From the NCBI GenBank assembly GCA_963762315.1, contig CAVXKO010000007.1, positions 124,001 to 188,000 of the forward strand: DNA of 64,000 nt, written 5' to 3'. The position numbers and the translations under genes were made by a program. Shown here piece by piece: positions 35,457 through 43,985 of this stretch (the stretch's first letter is position 1; every line of letters starts with the position of its first letter). The DNA comes from RPQJ01 sp963762315 (GTDB taxonomy: Bacteria; Pseudomonadota; Gammaproteobacteria; Steroidobacterales; Steroidobacteraceae). The notes beneath the pieces were generated by a model. That model saw only the letters and a list, made by a program, of their open reading frames with translations. It searched no databases and was not told where the DNA came from.

Positions 35457-37679
35457 CTAGAAGTTGTAGGCGACGGTCAAGCCGTAGGTGCGCGGCGGCA
35501 ACAGCGAGCCGACGCGGATGCTGCCGTACAGCGGCGCCGTGATGATGTTGTTGCTGATCACGAACTCGTCGGTGGCATTGCGCACCCAGCCCGTGACGGA
35601 CCACTTGCCGTCGCCGCCCTCGTAACCTGCCATCACGTTGAGAAGGCCATAGGCCGGCTGCACCGCGTCGTCGTTGTTGAACTCGGTGAAGTACACCTTG
35701 TCCTGGTACGAGCCTTCGATGCGCGCCACGACGGCGCCCGAGTCGGACACCGGGTGCTTGTAATCGAAGGCCGCACGCAGCGTGTACTCCGGAGCGTTCT
35801 GCAGGGAGTTGCCCTTCAGCTGCACCAGCGCGAAGTCTTGCCGGTAATCGCCGGTCACGAAATCCGTGTACTCGGCATCGAGATAGGTGCCCGAGAACTC
35901 GACCGTCAGGTCCTCGGTGAGTCGCGACGTGATCTCGAGCTCGACGCCCTTGATCTCGGCGGACGCGGCGTTGACCGTCTCGACGACGCTCTGCTCGTTG
36001 ACGAAGCCGACCTGCAGGTCGGTGTAGTCGTAATAGAATGCCGCCGCGCGCAGCGAGGCGCGCCCCTCGGCAAAGAGAGTCTTGTAACCGACTTCGTAGG
36101 CATCGACGTACTCGGGATCGATCACGTCATTGAGGCTGCCCACGTTGATCACGCCGGACTTGAAGCCTTCCGTGTACTGCGCGTACAGCAGGCTGTTCTC
36201 CGTCGGCTTGAACTCCACGAGCAGCTTCGGGGTGACCTTGTCCCAGTCCTTCTCCCTGTCTGTCGGGACGTTGACGCCGAGCGCGTCGAACCGGAAATAG
36301 CCGGTGCCCTTGCGCTTCTCGTAGTTGTAACGCAGGCCCCCGGTGACGGCCCAGCGGTCGCTGATGTTCCACCTGGCCTGCGCGAACGCGCCCCACGCGT
36401 CGATGGCGACATCGCCGTTCTGCCAGTAGAAGCCGTCGTTGAAGAAGTCTGCCGGCAGGCCGAACAGCAAGCCCAGGTTCGTGAGGGGCACCTGCACTTC
36501 GCCATGCAGGTCCTCGGTGAACCAGTTCGCGCCGAACAGCCAGTCGATCGTCCCGGTCTTGCCCTGCACCGTGATGTCCTCGCCCCAGGACTCGCTGTTC
36601 TCGGTGTAGTTGTTGACGCCGAACATGTCGACGTCGGAACTGTCGAGGTCGTCCTGCAGGAAGCGGTCGAACTTGCGCCATGCCGTCACGGACTTGATCG
36701 ACCAGTCGTCGCTGATCTGCCATTCGACGATGCCGGTGCCGCTCTTGCCCTCGCGCTCGTTGGTCGGATTGAGGTCCGAGACGATGTTGCGCAGGTCGGG
36801 CTTCCTGCCCTTGGCCGCGGCGTAATCGAAGATCGTCCGGCCGCCCAGCGCGTTGTGCGGGAGCGAGTCCTCCGGCACGACGGTGGTGCCGAAATAGTGG
36901 AACGCGTAGTTGAAGTCGTCTTCCTTGAAGTAGTCGCCGATCAGGTCGACCGTGACCGAATCGCTCGCCTTCCAGCGCAGGCTGCCGCGCACCGCCTGGC
37001 TGTCGAGGTCGTCGATGTCCTTGCCCGTGAACAGGTTCCTGCCGTAGCCGTCGCGCTTGTCGATCTTGCCCGCGATGCGGCCCTCGAGCGTGTCGCCGAG
37101 CAGCGGACCGCCGAGCGCTCCTTCGATCGTGTAGGCCGAATAGTTGCCGCCCGTGAGACGGACGTAGCCGTCGAGTTCCTCGGTCGGCTTCTTGGTGATC
37201 ATGTTGACCACGCCCGCGGTGGCGCCGCGTCCGTACAGCGTGCCCTGCGGGCCGCGCAGTACTTCGACCTGCTCGAGGTCGTAGAAGCCGGTCAACTGCT
37301 GCGACGGGCGGGGGATCATCGAGCCGTCCTGCAGGAACGCCACGGCGCCGTCCGCGCCGAGGTCGATGCTCGTCATGCCGATGCCGCGGATGAACGTGCG
37401 GTTCACGCCGAACTGGTCGCCGACCGAGAGGTTAGGCACTGAAACGGCGAGGTCGCGGATCTCGCGGATGCCGCCGGGACCGAGGGCATCGGACGTGACG
37501 GCCGTGATGGCGGCCGCGGTCCTGTCGAGCGTCTCGAGCTGCTTGGTGGCCGTGACCACGACTTCCTCGAGCGCGAGGCTGTCTTTCTGATCTTCGGCAA
37601 GAGCCGGGCGCGTTCCCGCGACCAGGGCAAGCGTCACTGCTGCACGCAGCACAAGAGAGCAACCAAAGGCAGGTTTCAT
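35457..37679 (-). CDS. TonB-dependent outer-membrane receptor
   Basis: The product of 740 residues, from the ATG at 37679 (GGGGGA five bases upstream), opens with a signal peptide (CSLVLRAAVTLALVAGTRPALA). A TonB-box-like LEEVVVTATK, a plug domain (IRDLAVSVPNLSVGDQF, VEVLRGPQGTLYGRGATAGVVNMITKKP) and a beta-barrel ending in YNF follow. The terminal aromatic residue is the usual outer-membrane insertion signal. It belongs to the Pseudomonadota group of receptors often paired with degradation of hydrophobic substrates. As first gene of the receptor-hydrolase-P450 operon it probably imports the compound the block degrades. The frame is open upstream of 37679, but that stretch contains the promoter. 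Confidence 0.93.
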   Translation of the reverse strand: MKPAFGCSLVLRAAVTLALVAGTRPALAEDQKDSLALEEVVVTATKQLETLDRTAAAITAVTSDALGPGGIREIRDLAVSVPNLSVGDQFGVNRTFIRGIGMTSIDLGADGAVAFLQDGSMIPRPSQQLTGFYDLEQVEVLRGPQGTLYGRGATAGVVNMITKKPTEELDGYVRLTGGNYSAYTIEGALGGPLLGDTLEGRIAGKIDKRDGYGRNLFTGKDIDDLDSQAVRGSLRWKASDSVTVDLIGDYFKEDDFNYAFHYFGTTVVPEDSLPHNALGGRTIFDYAAAKGRKPDLRNIVSDLNPTNEREGKSGTGIVEWQISDDWSIKSVTAWRKFDRFLQDDLDSSDVDMFGVNNYTENSESWGEDITVQGKTGTIDWLFGANWFTEDLHGEVQVPLTNLGLLFGLPADFFNDGFYWQNGDVAIDAWGAFAQARWNISDRWAVTGGLRYNYEKRKGTGYFRFDALGVNVPTDREKDWDKVTPKLLVEFKPTENSLLYAQYTEGFKSGVINVGSLNDVIDPEYVDAYEVGYKTLFAEGRASLRAAAFYYDYTDLQVGFVNEQSVVETVNAASAEIKGVELEITSRLTEDLTVEFSGTYLDAEYTDFVTGDYRQDFALVQLKGNSLQNAPEYTLRAAFDYKHPVSDSGAVVARIEGSYQDKVYFTEFNNDDAVQPAYGLLNVMAGYEGGDGKWSVTGWVRNATDEFVISNNIITAPLYGSIRVGSLLPPRTYGLTVAYNF

Positions 37680-37749
37680 CTGTATCCCCCGATGCACGTC
37701 TGTCGGTCCGCAAGAAGTCGCGCCGGTCTGCGCCGACGCGATGCGACCC

Positions 37750-37798
37750 CTTGTATATTCTTGTTTACTCTTAGTCAAGTTCCCTTACCGTGTGTAAG
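37750..37798 (-). promoter_or_regulatory. Promoter of the TonB receptor operon with operator-like site 3
   Basis: On the minus strand, TTGACT (37778-37773, five of six to the -35 consensus) is followed after 17 bases by TACAAG, or after 15 by TATACA. Directly upstream lies CTTACACACGGTAAG (37798-37784), a palindrome with perfect CTTAC/GTAAG arms that shares ACNNNCGGTA with sites 1 and 2. It lies against the -35 box, so a bound regulator would affect this promoter. Confidence 0.6.
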
Positions 37799-37872
37799 AG
37801 TCATCCTGAACCGGCCCCGGGCGTCTTGCGGGACAAGGGAAACGCGTGCCCGGAGCGAGATACACTGCGCCG

Positions 37873-39885
37873 ATGCTGCAACGCATCGTAGGGATCATGT
37901 TCTGCTGCCTCGCCTTCCTGGCGACCGATGCCGGCGCCGAGGGCGACGCTTACGCCGAGGCCCGAGCGCAGTTCCAGTCGGCCTGGTCGACGGTCGAGAC
38001 CGCGCCACTCGAACCGCCACCCGCGGACAGCGACGCGCTGCGCACCTACCCCCTCTACCCCTACCTCCAGGCCGCCCGGCTCGAGCGGCAACTGACGCTG
38101 GTCCCGGCGCCGAAGCCCGATGCCCCGGTCGCAGGCCTGCTGCCGCTCGACAGTTCGATCGAGACGTTCCTTGCATCGGTGAACGGCCAGCCCGTCGCAC
38201 GCGGGCTGCGTCGCGACTGGCTGAAGAGCCTCGCCAATCGACGGGCCTGGGAAAAGTACGCCGAGGAGTTCGTGCTCGAGCGCGACGGCGAGGACGCGAA
38301 CCTGCGCTGCCAGTGGTACTCGGCCCGCATCGCGCTCGGCCGTACCGAGGACCTCGCGCCAGCCGTCGCTGAAACCTGGCAGACACCGAAAAGCCTCCCG
38401 GACACGTGCGACGCCGCGTTCGACTGGCTGCGGGCACGCGGCGGTCTCGGCAACGATCTCGTGGAGCAGCGCGCACGGCTCGCGCTGGGCGCCGGCGAAG
38501 CGGGGCTCGCGCGATTCCTCGCCAAGTCTCTGCCGGAATCGACGGCTGCTCCGATCCTGCAGTGGGCGTCCCTGATCGAACAGCCGACGACCGCGATCAA
38601 CGCGCTGATTGCGGCCCCCGATCGAACGGTCGAGACCAAGGCCCTGCTCGACGGGTGGCAACGTTTCGCGCGCAGCGATGCGGATGCGGCCGCCTCGCTC
38701 TATCCCTCGCTCGTGGAGTCGCGCCGTCTCGACGAGCGCGGGGCAAGTCCGTTCGCCCTCGCCGTCGGGGTTTCTCAGGCCTGGAGCCGCCTGCCACGGG
38801 CGCTGGAGTTCTTCGCGAAGGCCCGGCCGGAAGACTTCGACGAGCGCGGCCACGAATGGCACGTTCGCGCCGCGCTCTGGGCCGGCGACTGGGCCCGGGT
38901 CCGCACGGCGATCGATGCGATGCCCGAATCGCTGCGTGACCAGAACCGCTGGCGATACTGGGCTGCGCGCGCCGCCGAGCAGCGCGGCGACATGACCGCG
39001 GCGCGCGAGGGTTACGCCGCGGTGATCCCGACGGACAACTGGTATGCGGTGTATTCGGCCGCACGGCTCGGCCGACCCTTCGCGCCGAATCTCAAGCCGC
39101 TGCCGCTCGACGACGCGCAGATCGCGTTGCTCGGGACGGAACCGGGTTTCGTCCGTGCCCGCGAGTTGTTGCTCTGCAAGCTCGGCAACGAAGCCGGCAC
39201 GGAGTGGCGAGCGACCTTCGACACGCTGAAACCCGAGCAACAGGCGCAGTCCGTCGGCCTCGCCGCGCGCTGGGGCTGGCACATCCAGGCGATCTCGGCG
39301 GCTGCGAAACAGGGGATCTTCAACGACTACGACCTCCTTTATCCCCGGCCGTACGACGGCGACGTGCGCGCCGCGTCGGCGCGCACCGGCCTGCCGCCGC
39401 AACTGATCTACGCGATCATCCGCCAGGAAAGCCTTTACCGCGCGGATGCCGGCTCGAGCGCGGGCGCGCTGGGGCTGATGCAGCTGATGCCGGAGACGGC
39501 GCGCCGCACTGCCCGCAAGGCCGACTTGCCGGCGCCCACCCAAGCCTCGCTGCTGATCCCATCCGTGAACGTCCCGCTCGGCTCCGCGTTCCTGAAGAGC
39601 CTCATCGACCGCGCCGCAGGTCAGGTACCGCTGGCCGTGGCGGGATACAACGCAGGCCCTGCCGCCGCGCGGCGCTGGCTGCCGGCCGCGCCGATGGAGA
39701 CCGACGTCTGGGTCGAGAACATTCCGTTCAACGAGACGCGTGCCTACGTGCAGCGGGTCAGCTGGCACACCCTGGTGTTCGCGTGGCTGAACGACCGCAA
39801 GCCTCGTGACGTCTCGAACTGGCTGACGACAATTCAGACGCCCGCGGTGGACGCGGCGCTCACGGCGACGCCGGCGCAGCCCTGA
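37873..39885 (+). CDS. slt: Soluble lytic murein transglycosylase (Slt family)
   Basis: This periplasmic enzyme cleaves glycan strands of peptidoglycan to 1,6-anhydro products. From the ATG at 37873 the 670-residue product has a signal peptide (IVGIMFCCLAFLATDAGA) and a long helical superhelical U/L domain. The C-terminal SLT domain has IRQESLYR with catalytic Glu519, GALGLMQLMP, VNVPLGSAFL and VAGYNAGP. Length and order fit Slt70. It is divergent from the TonB receptor. Its last 26 bases overlap the 3' end of the opposing small gene. Confidence 0.92.
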   Translation: MLQRIVGIMFCCLAFLATDAGAEGDAYAEARAQFQSAWSTVETAPLEPPPADSDALRTYPLYPYLQAARLERQLTLVPAPKPDAPVAGLLPLDSSIETFLASVNGQPVARGLRRDWLKSLANRRAWEKYAEEFVLERDGEDANLRCQWYSARIALGRTEDLAPAVAETWQTPKSLPDTCDAAFDWLRARGGLGNDLVEQRARLALGAGEAGLARFLAKSLPESTAAPILQWASLIEQPTTAINALIAAPDRTVETKALLDGWQRFARSDADAAASLYPSLVESRRLDERGASPFALAVGVSQAWSRLPRALEFFAKARPEDFDERGHEWHVRAALWAGDWARVRTAIDAMPESLRDQNRWRYWAARAAEQRGDMTAAREGYAAVIPTDNWYAVYSAARLGRPFAPNLKPLPLDDAQIALLGTEPGFVRARELLLCKLGNEAGTEWRATFDTLKPEQQAQSVGLAARWGWHIQAISAAAKQGIFNDYDLLYPRPYDGDVRAASARTGLPPQLIYAIIRQESLYRADAGSSAGALGLMQLMPETARRTARKADLPAPTQASLLIPSVNVPLGSAFLKSLIDRAAGQVPLAVAGYNAGPAAARRWLPAAPMETDVWVENIPFNETRAYVQRVSWHTLVFAWLNDRKPRDVSNWLTTIQTPAVDAALTATPAQP

Positions 39886-40492
39886 GGAGCGCTTCGGCGA
39901 CGAGCGCGCGACCCGCGACCTCCGGCTGCCCCGCAGCGTCGAGCAACTCGAGCCATTCGGCCAGGAACGCGCGTGTCGCACGAGAGCGATCTACGGCCGC
40001 GCGCCGGCACACCACTTCGATCTCCTCAGGTGTGAGGATCAGCCGCAGCCCGCCGAGCGCATCGTCGATCGCGGCGTCGCCGACGGCCAGCAAGGCAGCG
40101 AACACGGCGCCGCGATTGAGCGCGAGTCCGCGGCGGATCCACTCCGTTGCCTCGTCGATGACCGCCTTGCGGCGCTCGATGCTCACCGGGTGCGCGCCGA
40201 CATACTCGGCGGTCGCGGTGAAAACGACATCCTCGTCGTGGTCGCCGAGCGCGTGAGGCACGAAGGCCCGCGCCGTCGCTTCGCCCGCATGCACCCGCGC
40301 ACGCGTCGCCTCGAGCCAGCGCCTGCGCTCGACGCGCGAATGGCCCGGCAGTTCGTGCCAGTACCTCACTAGCGCCGGCATCAGCGCGGCCAGTGCGCCG
40401 CGCGAGCGATGCCCGACGGCAGCGACGGCCGATTCGATCGGATCGCGGATTGGTTCCGCGACGAAGCGCGGGGCGGCAGAGTAACGGTCCAT
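39860..40492 (-). CDS. Uncharacterised helical-repeat-like protein
   Basis: I do not recognise the 210-residue product as a named family. It is Ala/Arg/Glu-rich and almost wholly helical in appearance, with no signal peptide, membrane segment or catalytic motif. Landmarks are RYWHELPGHSR, DHDEDVVFTATAEYVG and EWIRRGLALNRGAVFAALL. The ATG at 40492 has GGAGG six bases upstream. A rho-independent terminator and a structured RNA region precede it at 40577-40726 on the same strand, so its transcription may depend on read-through of that leader. Codon bias (GC-rich third positions) supports real coding. Confidence 0.65.
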   Translation of the reverse strand: MDRYSAAPRFVAEPIRDPIESAVAAVGHRSRGALAALMPALVRYWHELPGHSRVERRRWLEATRARVHAGEATARAFVPHALGDHDEDVVFTATAEYVGAHPVSIERRKAVIDEATEWIRRGLALNRGAVFAALLAVGDAAIDDALGGLRLILTPEEIEVVCRRAAVDRSRATRAFLAEWLELLDAAGQPEVAGRALVAEALLRAAPASP

Positions 40493-40576
40493 GGTCAAAC
40501 CTCCAGGGCCCTTCTGGGCGATCGAGACCTGACCGGGGGTCCAACGAGTGGCGCGCGTCTGGCGGGAGGCAGGAAT

Positions 40577-40613
40577 GAAAAACCCTCCGAGCCTGATCGA
40601 GCGCCGGAGGGTT
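40577..40613 (-). terminator. Rho-independent terminator of the structured RNA
   Basis: On the minus strand AACCCTCCG and CGGAGGGTT form a perfect 9-bp stem with a 15-base loop, immediately followed by five T residues (40582-40578). Confidence 0.85.
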
Positions 40614-40726
40614 CAGTGAGCTTTCACCCGCTTCGTTGCCTTCCGGCCGCATCCGCACCTTGCGGTGCGAGCCACCTTGCCCGGGGAGGCAGGTTGGCCG
40701 GGGTTCGTACCCCGTTCTGGATGCTG
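40577..40726 (-). ncRNA. Candidate structured leader or small RNA with rho-independent terminator
   Basis: On the minus strand a TATACT -10 box (40738-40733) predicts a start near 40726. The RNA begins with GCATCC (40724-40719), which pairs with GGATGC (40654-40649) to close a multibranch region. That region holds a CGGGGT/ACCCCG hairpin (40714-40699), an imperfect CCTGCC...GGCAAGG hairpin, and a GCACC-GCAA-GGTGC hairpin (40668-40655) with a GNRA loop. It ends in a perfect 9-bp terminator stem (CGGAGGGTT with partner, 40613-40581) followed by TTTTT. I could not match it to a known riboswitch class. It could be a riboswitch for the gene at 39860-40492 or a free small RNA. Confidence 0.55.
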
Positions 40727-40820
40727 GGACGAAGTATAAGGCAGCCCCTTTGCCGCGCGCCAAGGGGATTTACCGAAACCACGGGGTGAGCGTCGATCCC
40801 GACGCCTGCGATGCGGGCCG

Positions 40821-41414
40821 TCAGAAGCCGACCCACCTCAGCAGCAGGTCGGTCGGAACGAACACCAGCAGCACGAAAGCCGCGAACAGGAGGCTGACGT
40901 AGACCGTCGCCGGCAGGGTCGAACGCCTGTCGCTCAACCCGTAGGTCCAGTTGATGTTCTGCTCGGCATCGCTGACCCGGCGGCTCCACGGGAGCACGAT
41001 CGCTGCCAGCACGATGGCGCCGGGCAAGGCCACGCCCGGGGCATAGCCATAGGCGGCCAGCATCCACAGCAGCACCAGCGGCAGAGGCACGTGGAACAGC
41101 GACAGCGCGCGCAGGATGAGCGGCCGCTGCGGCTCGAACATGTACTCGGTGAGACCCGTGATCCGCCGTCGCAGCAGCAGTCTTCCCGCGTAGTCGACAT
41201 TCCACAGCAGTTCCGGCAGGAACACCGCCACGGTGAGGATGCTGGCGAGCGCCGCGTTCTCCAGCCACAGTGCCGGAACCGCGCCAATGAAGGCGATGTC
41301 CGAGAACCAGAGGAAATTCTTCCAGCCGTAATGCCGCCACCACACCGCCATCACGTACAGGACGAACGCGGTGTAGACGAGCTTGAATGCGAGCGGAATG
41401 GTCGTCGCCGCCAC
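40821..41414 (-). CDS. Uncharacterised multi-pass membrane protein
   Basis: The 197-residue integral membrane protein has about five or six hydrophobic segments: LAFKLVYTAFVLYVMAVWW, FSDIAFIGAVPALWL, AALASILTVAVFLPELLW, FHVPLPLVLLWMLAAYGY, ALPGAIVLAAIVLPW and VYVSLLFAAFVLLVFVPTDLL. Conserved-looking polar pieces are RHYGWKNFLWFSDIAF and EQNINWTYGL. I recognise no named family. It lies between the TGS GTPase gene (gap 18 bases, same strand) and the structured RNA. Confidence 0.75.
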   Translation of the reverse strand: MAATTIPLAFKLVYTAFVLYVMAVWWRHYGWKNFLWFSDIAFIGAVPALWLENAALASILTVAVFLPELLWNVDYAGRLLLRRRITGLTEYMFEPQRPLILRALSLFHVPLPLVLLWMLAAYGYAPGVALPGAIVLAAIVLPWSRRVSDAEQNINWTYGLSDRRSTLPATVYVSLLFAAFVLLVFVPTDLLLRWVGF

Positions 41415-41432
41415 GGGTCTCGCAGGATAGTC

Positions 41433-42470
41433 CTAGACGTGCAGTTCGACGGTGTCGCGGTCGGCGAGCACGTGCTCGCGCCCGACGTGCTGGCCGTCCG
41501 CGGTGACGGACAAACCCCAGACCCGAGCGTACTTCAGGGACTTCGCCATGTCGCGATGCACGAGCCGGGCCACATCGCCGACCGTCTGCTGGCCACGGCG
41601 CAGCGTGAACGGCCGCTCGTGCTCGGCGTCCTTGCCCGGCGCCTTCGTGTAGACGCGCACCAGCCCGAGCGCACGCCAGAGCCATGCGCCGAGGTCCCCG
41701 AGCCCCTGCCCTGTCTGCGAGGACACCAGTAGCGCCGGAAAATGCGGCTCCTCGAGCTCCGCGAGCGCCTCGAGGTCGGTCTGCGGATGAGCGAGCAGGT
41801 CGGACTTGTTGGCGAGCAGCAGCGTGGGCAGGCGGATGTCGAGCACGCTTTCCGCGGTGTCGGACGCCGCCAGTTCGTCACGCGGCGCGTCGTCCGCGGG
41901 CCACGCCGTGACGAGGTGCACCCGCCGCGCCGCGAGCTCATGCTGTACCGACACCACGTGATCCAGGCAGCCGGGGTCGGCGAGGTCCACGACGAGACAC
42001 GCCGCATCGGCCGACTGCAGTGTGCTCGCGATCCAGTGCACGGGGTGCGCGCTGGAGATCGCCGGCAGGTCCACGAGCTGGAGGTTCACGTCCTCCCAGT
42101 GCAGCATCCCGGGCTCCGGGTACTGCGTCGTCAGCGGATACGGCGCGCTCTTTGCACCGGATCCCGTCAGCCTCGCGTGCAACGAAGACTTGCCGGAGTT
42201 CGGCGGCCCGACCAGGGCGATCTGCGCCGCGCCCTCCGGCCGCACCACCAGCGAGGGCGCGCTGCGCGCGCCGCCGCGCTTCGGCCCCGACAGCTCCTCG
42301 TCGAGCTCGTGGATGCGGTGCTTGAGATCCGCCTGCAGGTGGTCCGTCCCCTTGTGCCTGGGGATGACGCGCAGCATCTCGCGCAGGCACTCGAGCCGCT
42401 CGGCGGGATCGCGCGCCTGGCGCAGTGCCGCGGCAGCAGCCTTGTATTCCGGTGTCAGGTTGGCTGGCAT
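41433..42470 (-). CDS. GTPase of the DRG/OBG type with C-terminal TGS domain
   Basis: The 345-residue cytoplasmic P-loop GTPase has an N-terminal helical region (about 1-65), the G1 loop GPPNSGKSS near 89-97, DLPAIS (G3) and NKSD (G4), followed by a TGS domain from about 265 (VRVYTKAPGKDAEHERPFTL to the C-terminal DTVELHV). The DRG-like order G domain-TGS suggests a ribosome- or RNA-associated regulatory GTPase; the exact target is unknown. The frame is open upstream on this strand, but the ATG at 42470 begins the conserved N-terminus MPANLTPEYKAAAAALR. It is divergent from zwf. Confidence 0.88.
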   Translation of the reverse strand: MPANLTPEYKAAAAALRQARDPAERLECLREMLRVIPRHKGTDHLQADLKHRIHELDEELSGPKRGGARSAPSLVVRPEGAAQIALVGPPNSGKSSLHARLTGSGAKSAPYPLTTQYPEPGMLHWEDVNLQLVDLPAISSAHPVHWIASTLQSADAACLVVDLADPGCLDHVVSVQHELAARRVHLVTAWPADDAPRDELAASDTAESVLDIRLPTLLLANKSDLLAHPQTDLEALAELEEPHFPALLVSSQTGQGLGDLGAWLWRALGLVRVYTKAPGKDAEHERPFTLRRGQQTVGDVARLVHRDMAKSLKYARVWGLSVTADGQHVGREHVLADRDTVELHV

Positions 42471-42581
42471 GGGTTGGGCAATGTGGGTACAAACGTGCGG
42501 GCGCCCGGCGGCGTGTAAAGTTATGAGCTTCCGACGGCCCACTTTGCAACGTGGCAAACCGCGATCAGAGGAAAGGCGACG

Positions 42582-43985
42582 ATGAACGGTGACTATTCCG
42601 ACGCGCTGGTCGTCTTCGGGATCTCGGGCGACCTCGCGTTCAAGAAGATCTTCCCGGCACTGGAGAACCTCGAGCGGCGGGGGCGACTGCCGGAGATCGT
42701 CGTCGGCGTGGCGCGGGGCGGGCTGACCCGCGATGCCATCGTCGAGCGCATGCGCGCCAGCCTCGAGCAGCACGGCGACGGCACGGATCCCGAGGCGCTG
42801 CGCCGGCTCGAGGCGAAGTTGCGCTACGTGGACGGCGACTACCGCGAAGACGCGACGTTCGCCGCACTGCGCCAGGCGATCGACGGCGCGCGCCGCCCGT
42901 GCCACTACCTCGCGATCCCGCCGAGCCTGTTCGCGGCCGTCGCCGCCAAGCTCGGCAGCTCCGGCTGCGCCGCGAACGCGCGGGTGGTCGTCGAAAAGCC
43001 GCTCGGCCGCGACCTGTCGAGTGCGCAGACCATCAATCGGGCGCTGCACCAGGTCTTCGACGAGCGCTCGATCTACCGCATCGACCATTTCCTCGGCAAG
43101 GAGCCGGTGCAGAACCTCCTCTACTTCCGATTCGCGAACGCGTTCATCGAGCCGATCTGGAACCGGACGCACATCGAGCACGTGCAGATCACGATGGCGG
43201 AGAAATTCGGCGTCGAGGGCCGGGGCCGGCTCTACGAGGAACTCGGCGCGGTGCGCGACGTGGTGCAGAACCACTTGTTGCAGGTGCTTGCCATCCTTGC
43301 GATGGAGCCGCCCGTCGGCACGGGCGCCGAAGCCATGCGCGACGAGAAGATGAAGGTGCTGCGCGCGGTCCGGCACCCTGAGCGCCGGGACATCGTGCGC
43401 GGCCAGTACGAAGGGTATCGGCAGGAAGAAGGTGTGAGCCCGAATTCCGATGCCGAGACCTACGCAGCGCTGCGCTTCGAGCTCGACTCGTGGCGCTGGG
43501 CCGACGTGCCCTTCTTCGTGCGCACCGGCAAGCGCCTGCCGGTCACCGCCACCGAGGTCATGGCGACGTTCCGCCGCCCGCCGCAACGCTTGTTCGACGA
43601 GCCGCTGCCGCCGCGCACGAACTATCTGCGCTTCCGCCTTGGGCCGGATCGCGTGGCCATCGCGCTCGGGGCGCGCATCAAGTCGGCCGGCGAGGCGATG
43701 ACGGGGCAGGAGATCGAGCTGTACGCGTGCAATGCACAGGCCGACGAGATGACCCCGTACGAGCGGCTGCTCGGCGACGCAATGCGCGGCGATGCCACGC
43801 TGTTTGCGCGGCAGGACTCCGTCGAGGTCGCCTGGGAGATCGTCGACCGCCTGCTGGCGAACGGACCGCAGGCCGAGCCCTATGGGTCCGGAAGCTGGGG
43901 ACCCGCTGCGGCAGAGCGTATGGTCGAACGTTACGGCGGCTGGTACGACCCGTCGTCCGAACCGGGGGCGAACCCTTGCGGCTGA
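42582..43985 (+). CDS. zwf: Glucose-6-phosphate 1-dehydrogenase
   Basis: First step of the oxidative pentose phosphate and Entner-Doudoroff routes: oxidation of glucose 6-phosphate to 6-phosphogluconolactone with NAD(P). The 467-residue product has the cofactor loop FGISGDLAFKKIFPAL near 12-27, VVEKPLGRDL, the substrate/active-site motif RIDHFLGKE starting at Arg166, and ENNIHLL-like NLLYFRFANAFIEPIWN. Length is slightly below the usual 485-500, with no internal gap evident. It overlaps pgl by 10 bases. Confidence 0.95.
   Translation: MNGDYSDALVVFGISGDLAFKKIFPALENLERRGRLPEIVVGVARGGLTRDAIVERMRASLEQHGDGTDPEALRRLEAKLRYVDGDYREDATFAALRQAIDGARRPCHYLAIPPSLFAAVAAKLGSSGCAANARVVVEKPLGRDLSSAQTINRALHQVFDERSIYRIDHFLGKEPVQNLLYFRFANAFIEPIWNRTHIEHVQITMAEKFGVEGRGRLYEELGAVRDVVQNHLLQVLAILAMEPPVGTGAEAMRDEKMKVLRAVRHPERRDIVRGQYEGYRQEEGVSPNSDAETYAALRFELDSWRWADVPFFVRTGKRLPVTATEVMATFRRPPQRLFDEPLPPRTNYLRFRLGPDRVAIALGARIKSAGEAMTGQEIELYACNAQADEMTPYERLLGDAMRGDATLFARQDSVEVAWEIVDRLLANGPQAEPYGSGSWGPAAAERMVERYGGWYDPSSEPGANPCG

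Noticed and set aside
34545..37442. Long open frame opposite the P450-hydrolase-receptor genes (965 codons)
   Set aside because: Antisense shadow crossing three gene boundaries; the real genes have complete family motifs.
40695..40715. Possible tRNA T-arm (GGGGTTCGTACCCC on the plus strand)
   Set aside because: The loop does not fit TTCRANY, and no acceptor stem, anticodon arm or CCA is present. The hairpin fits better within the minus-strand structured RNA.
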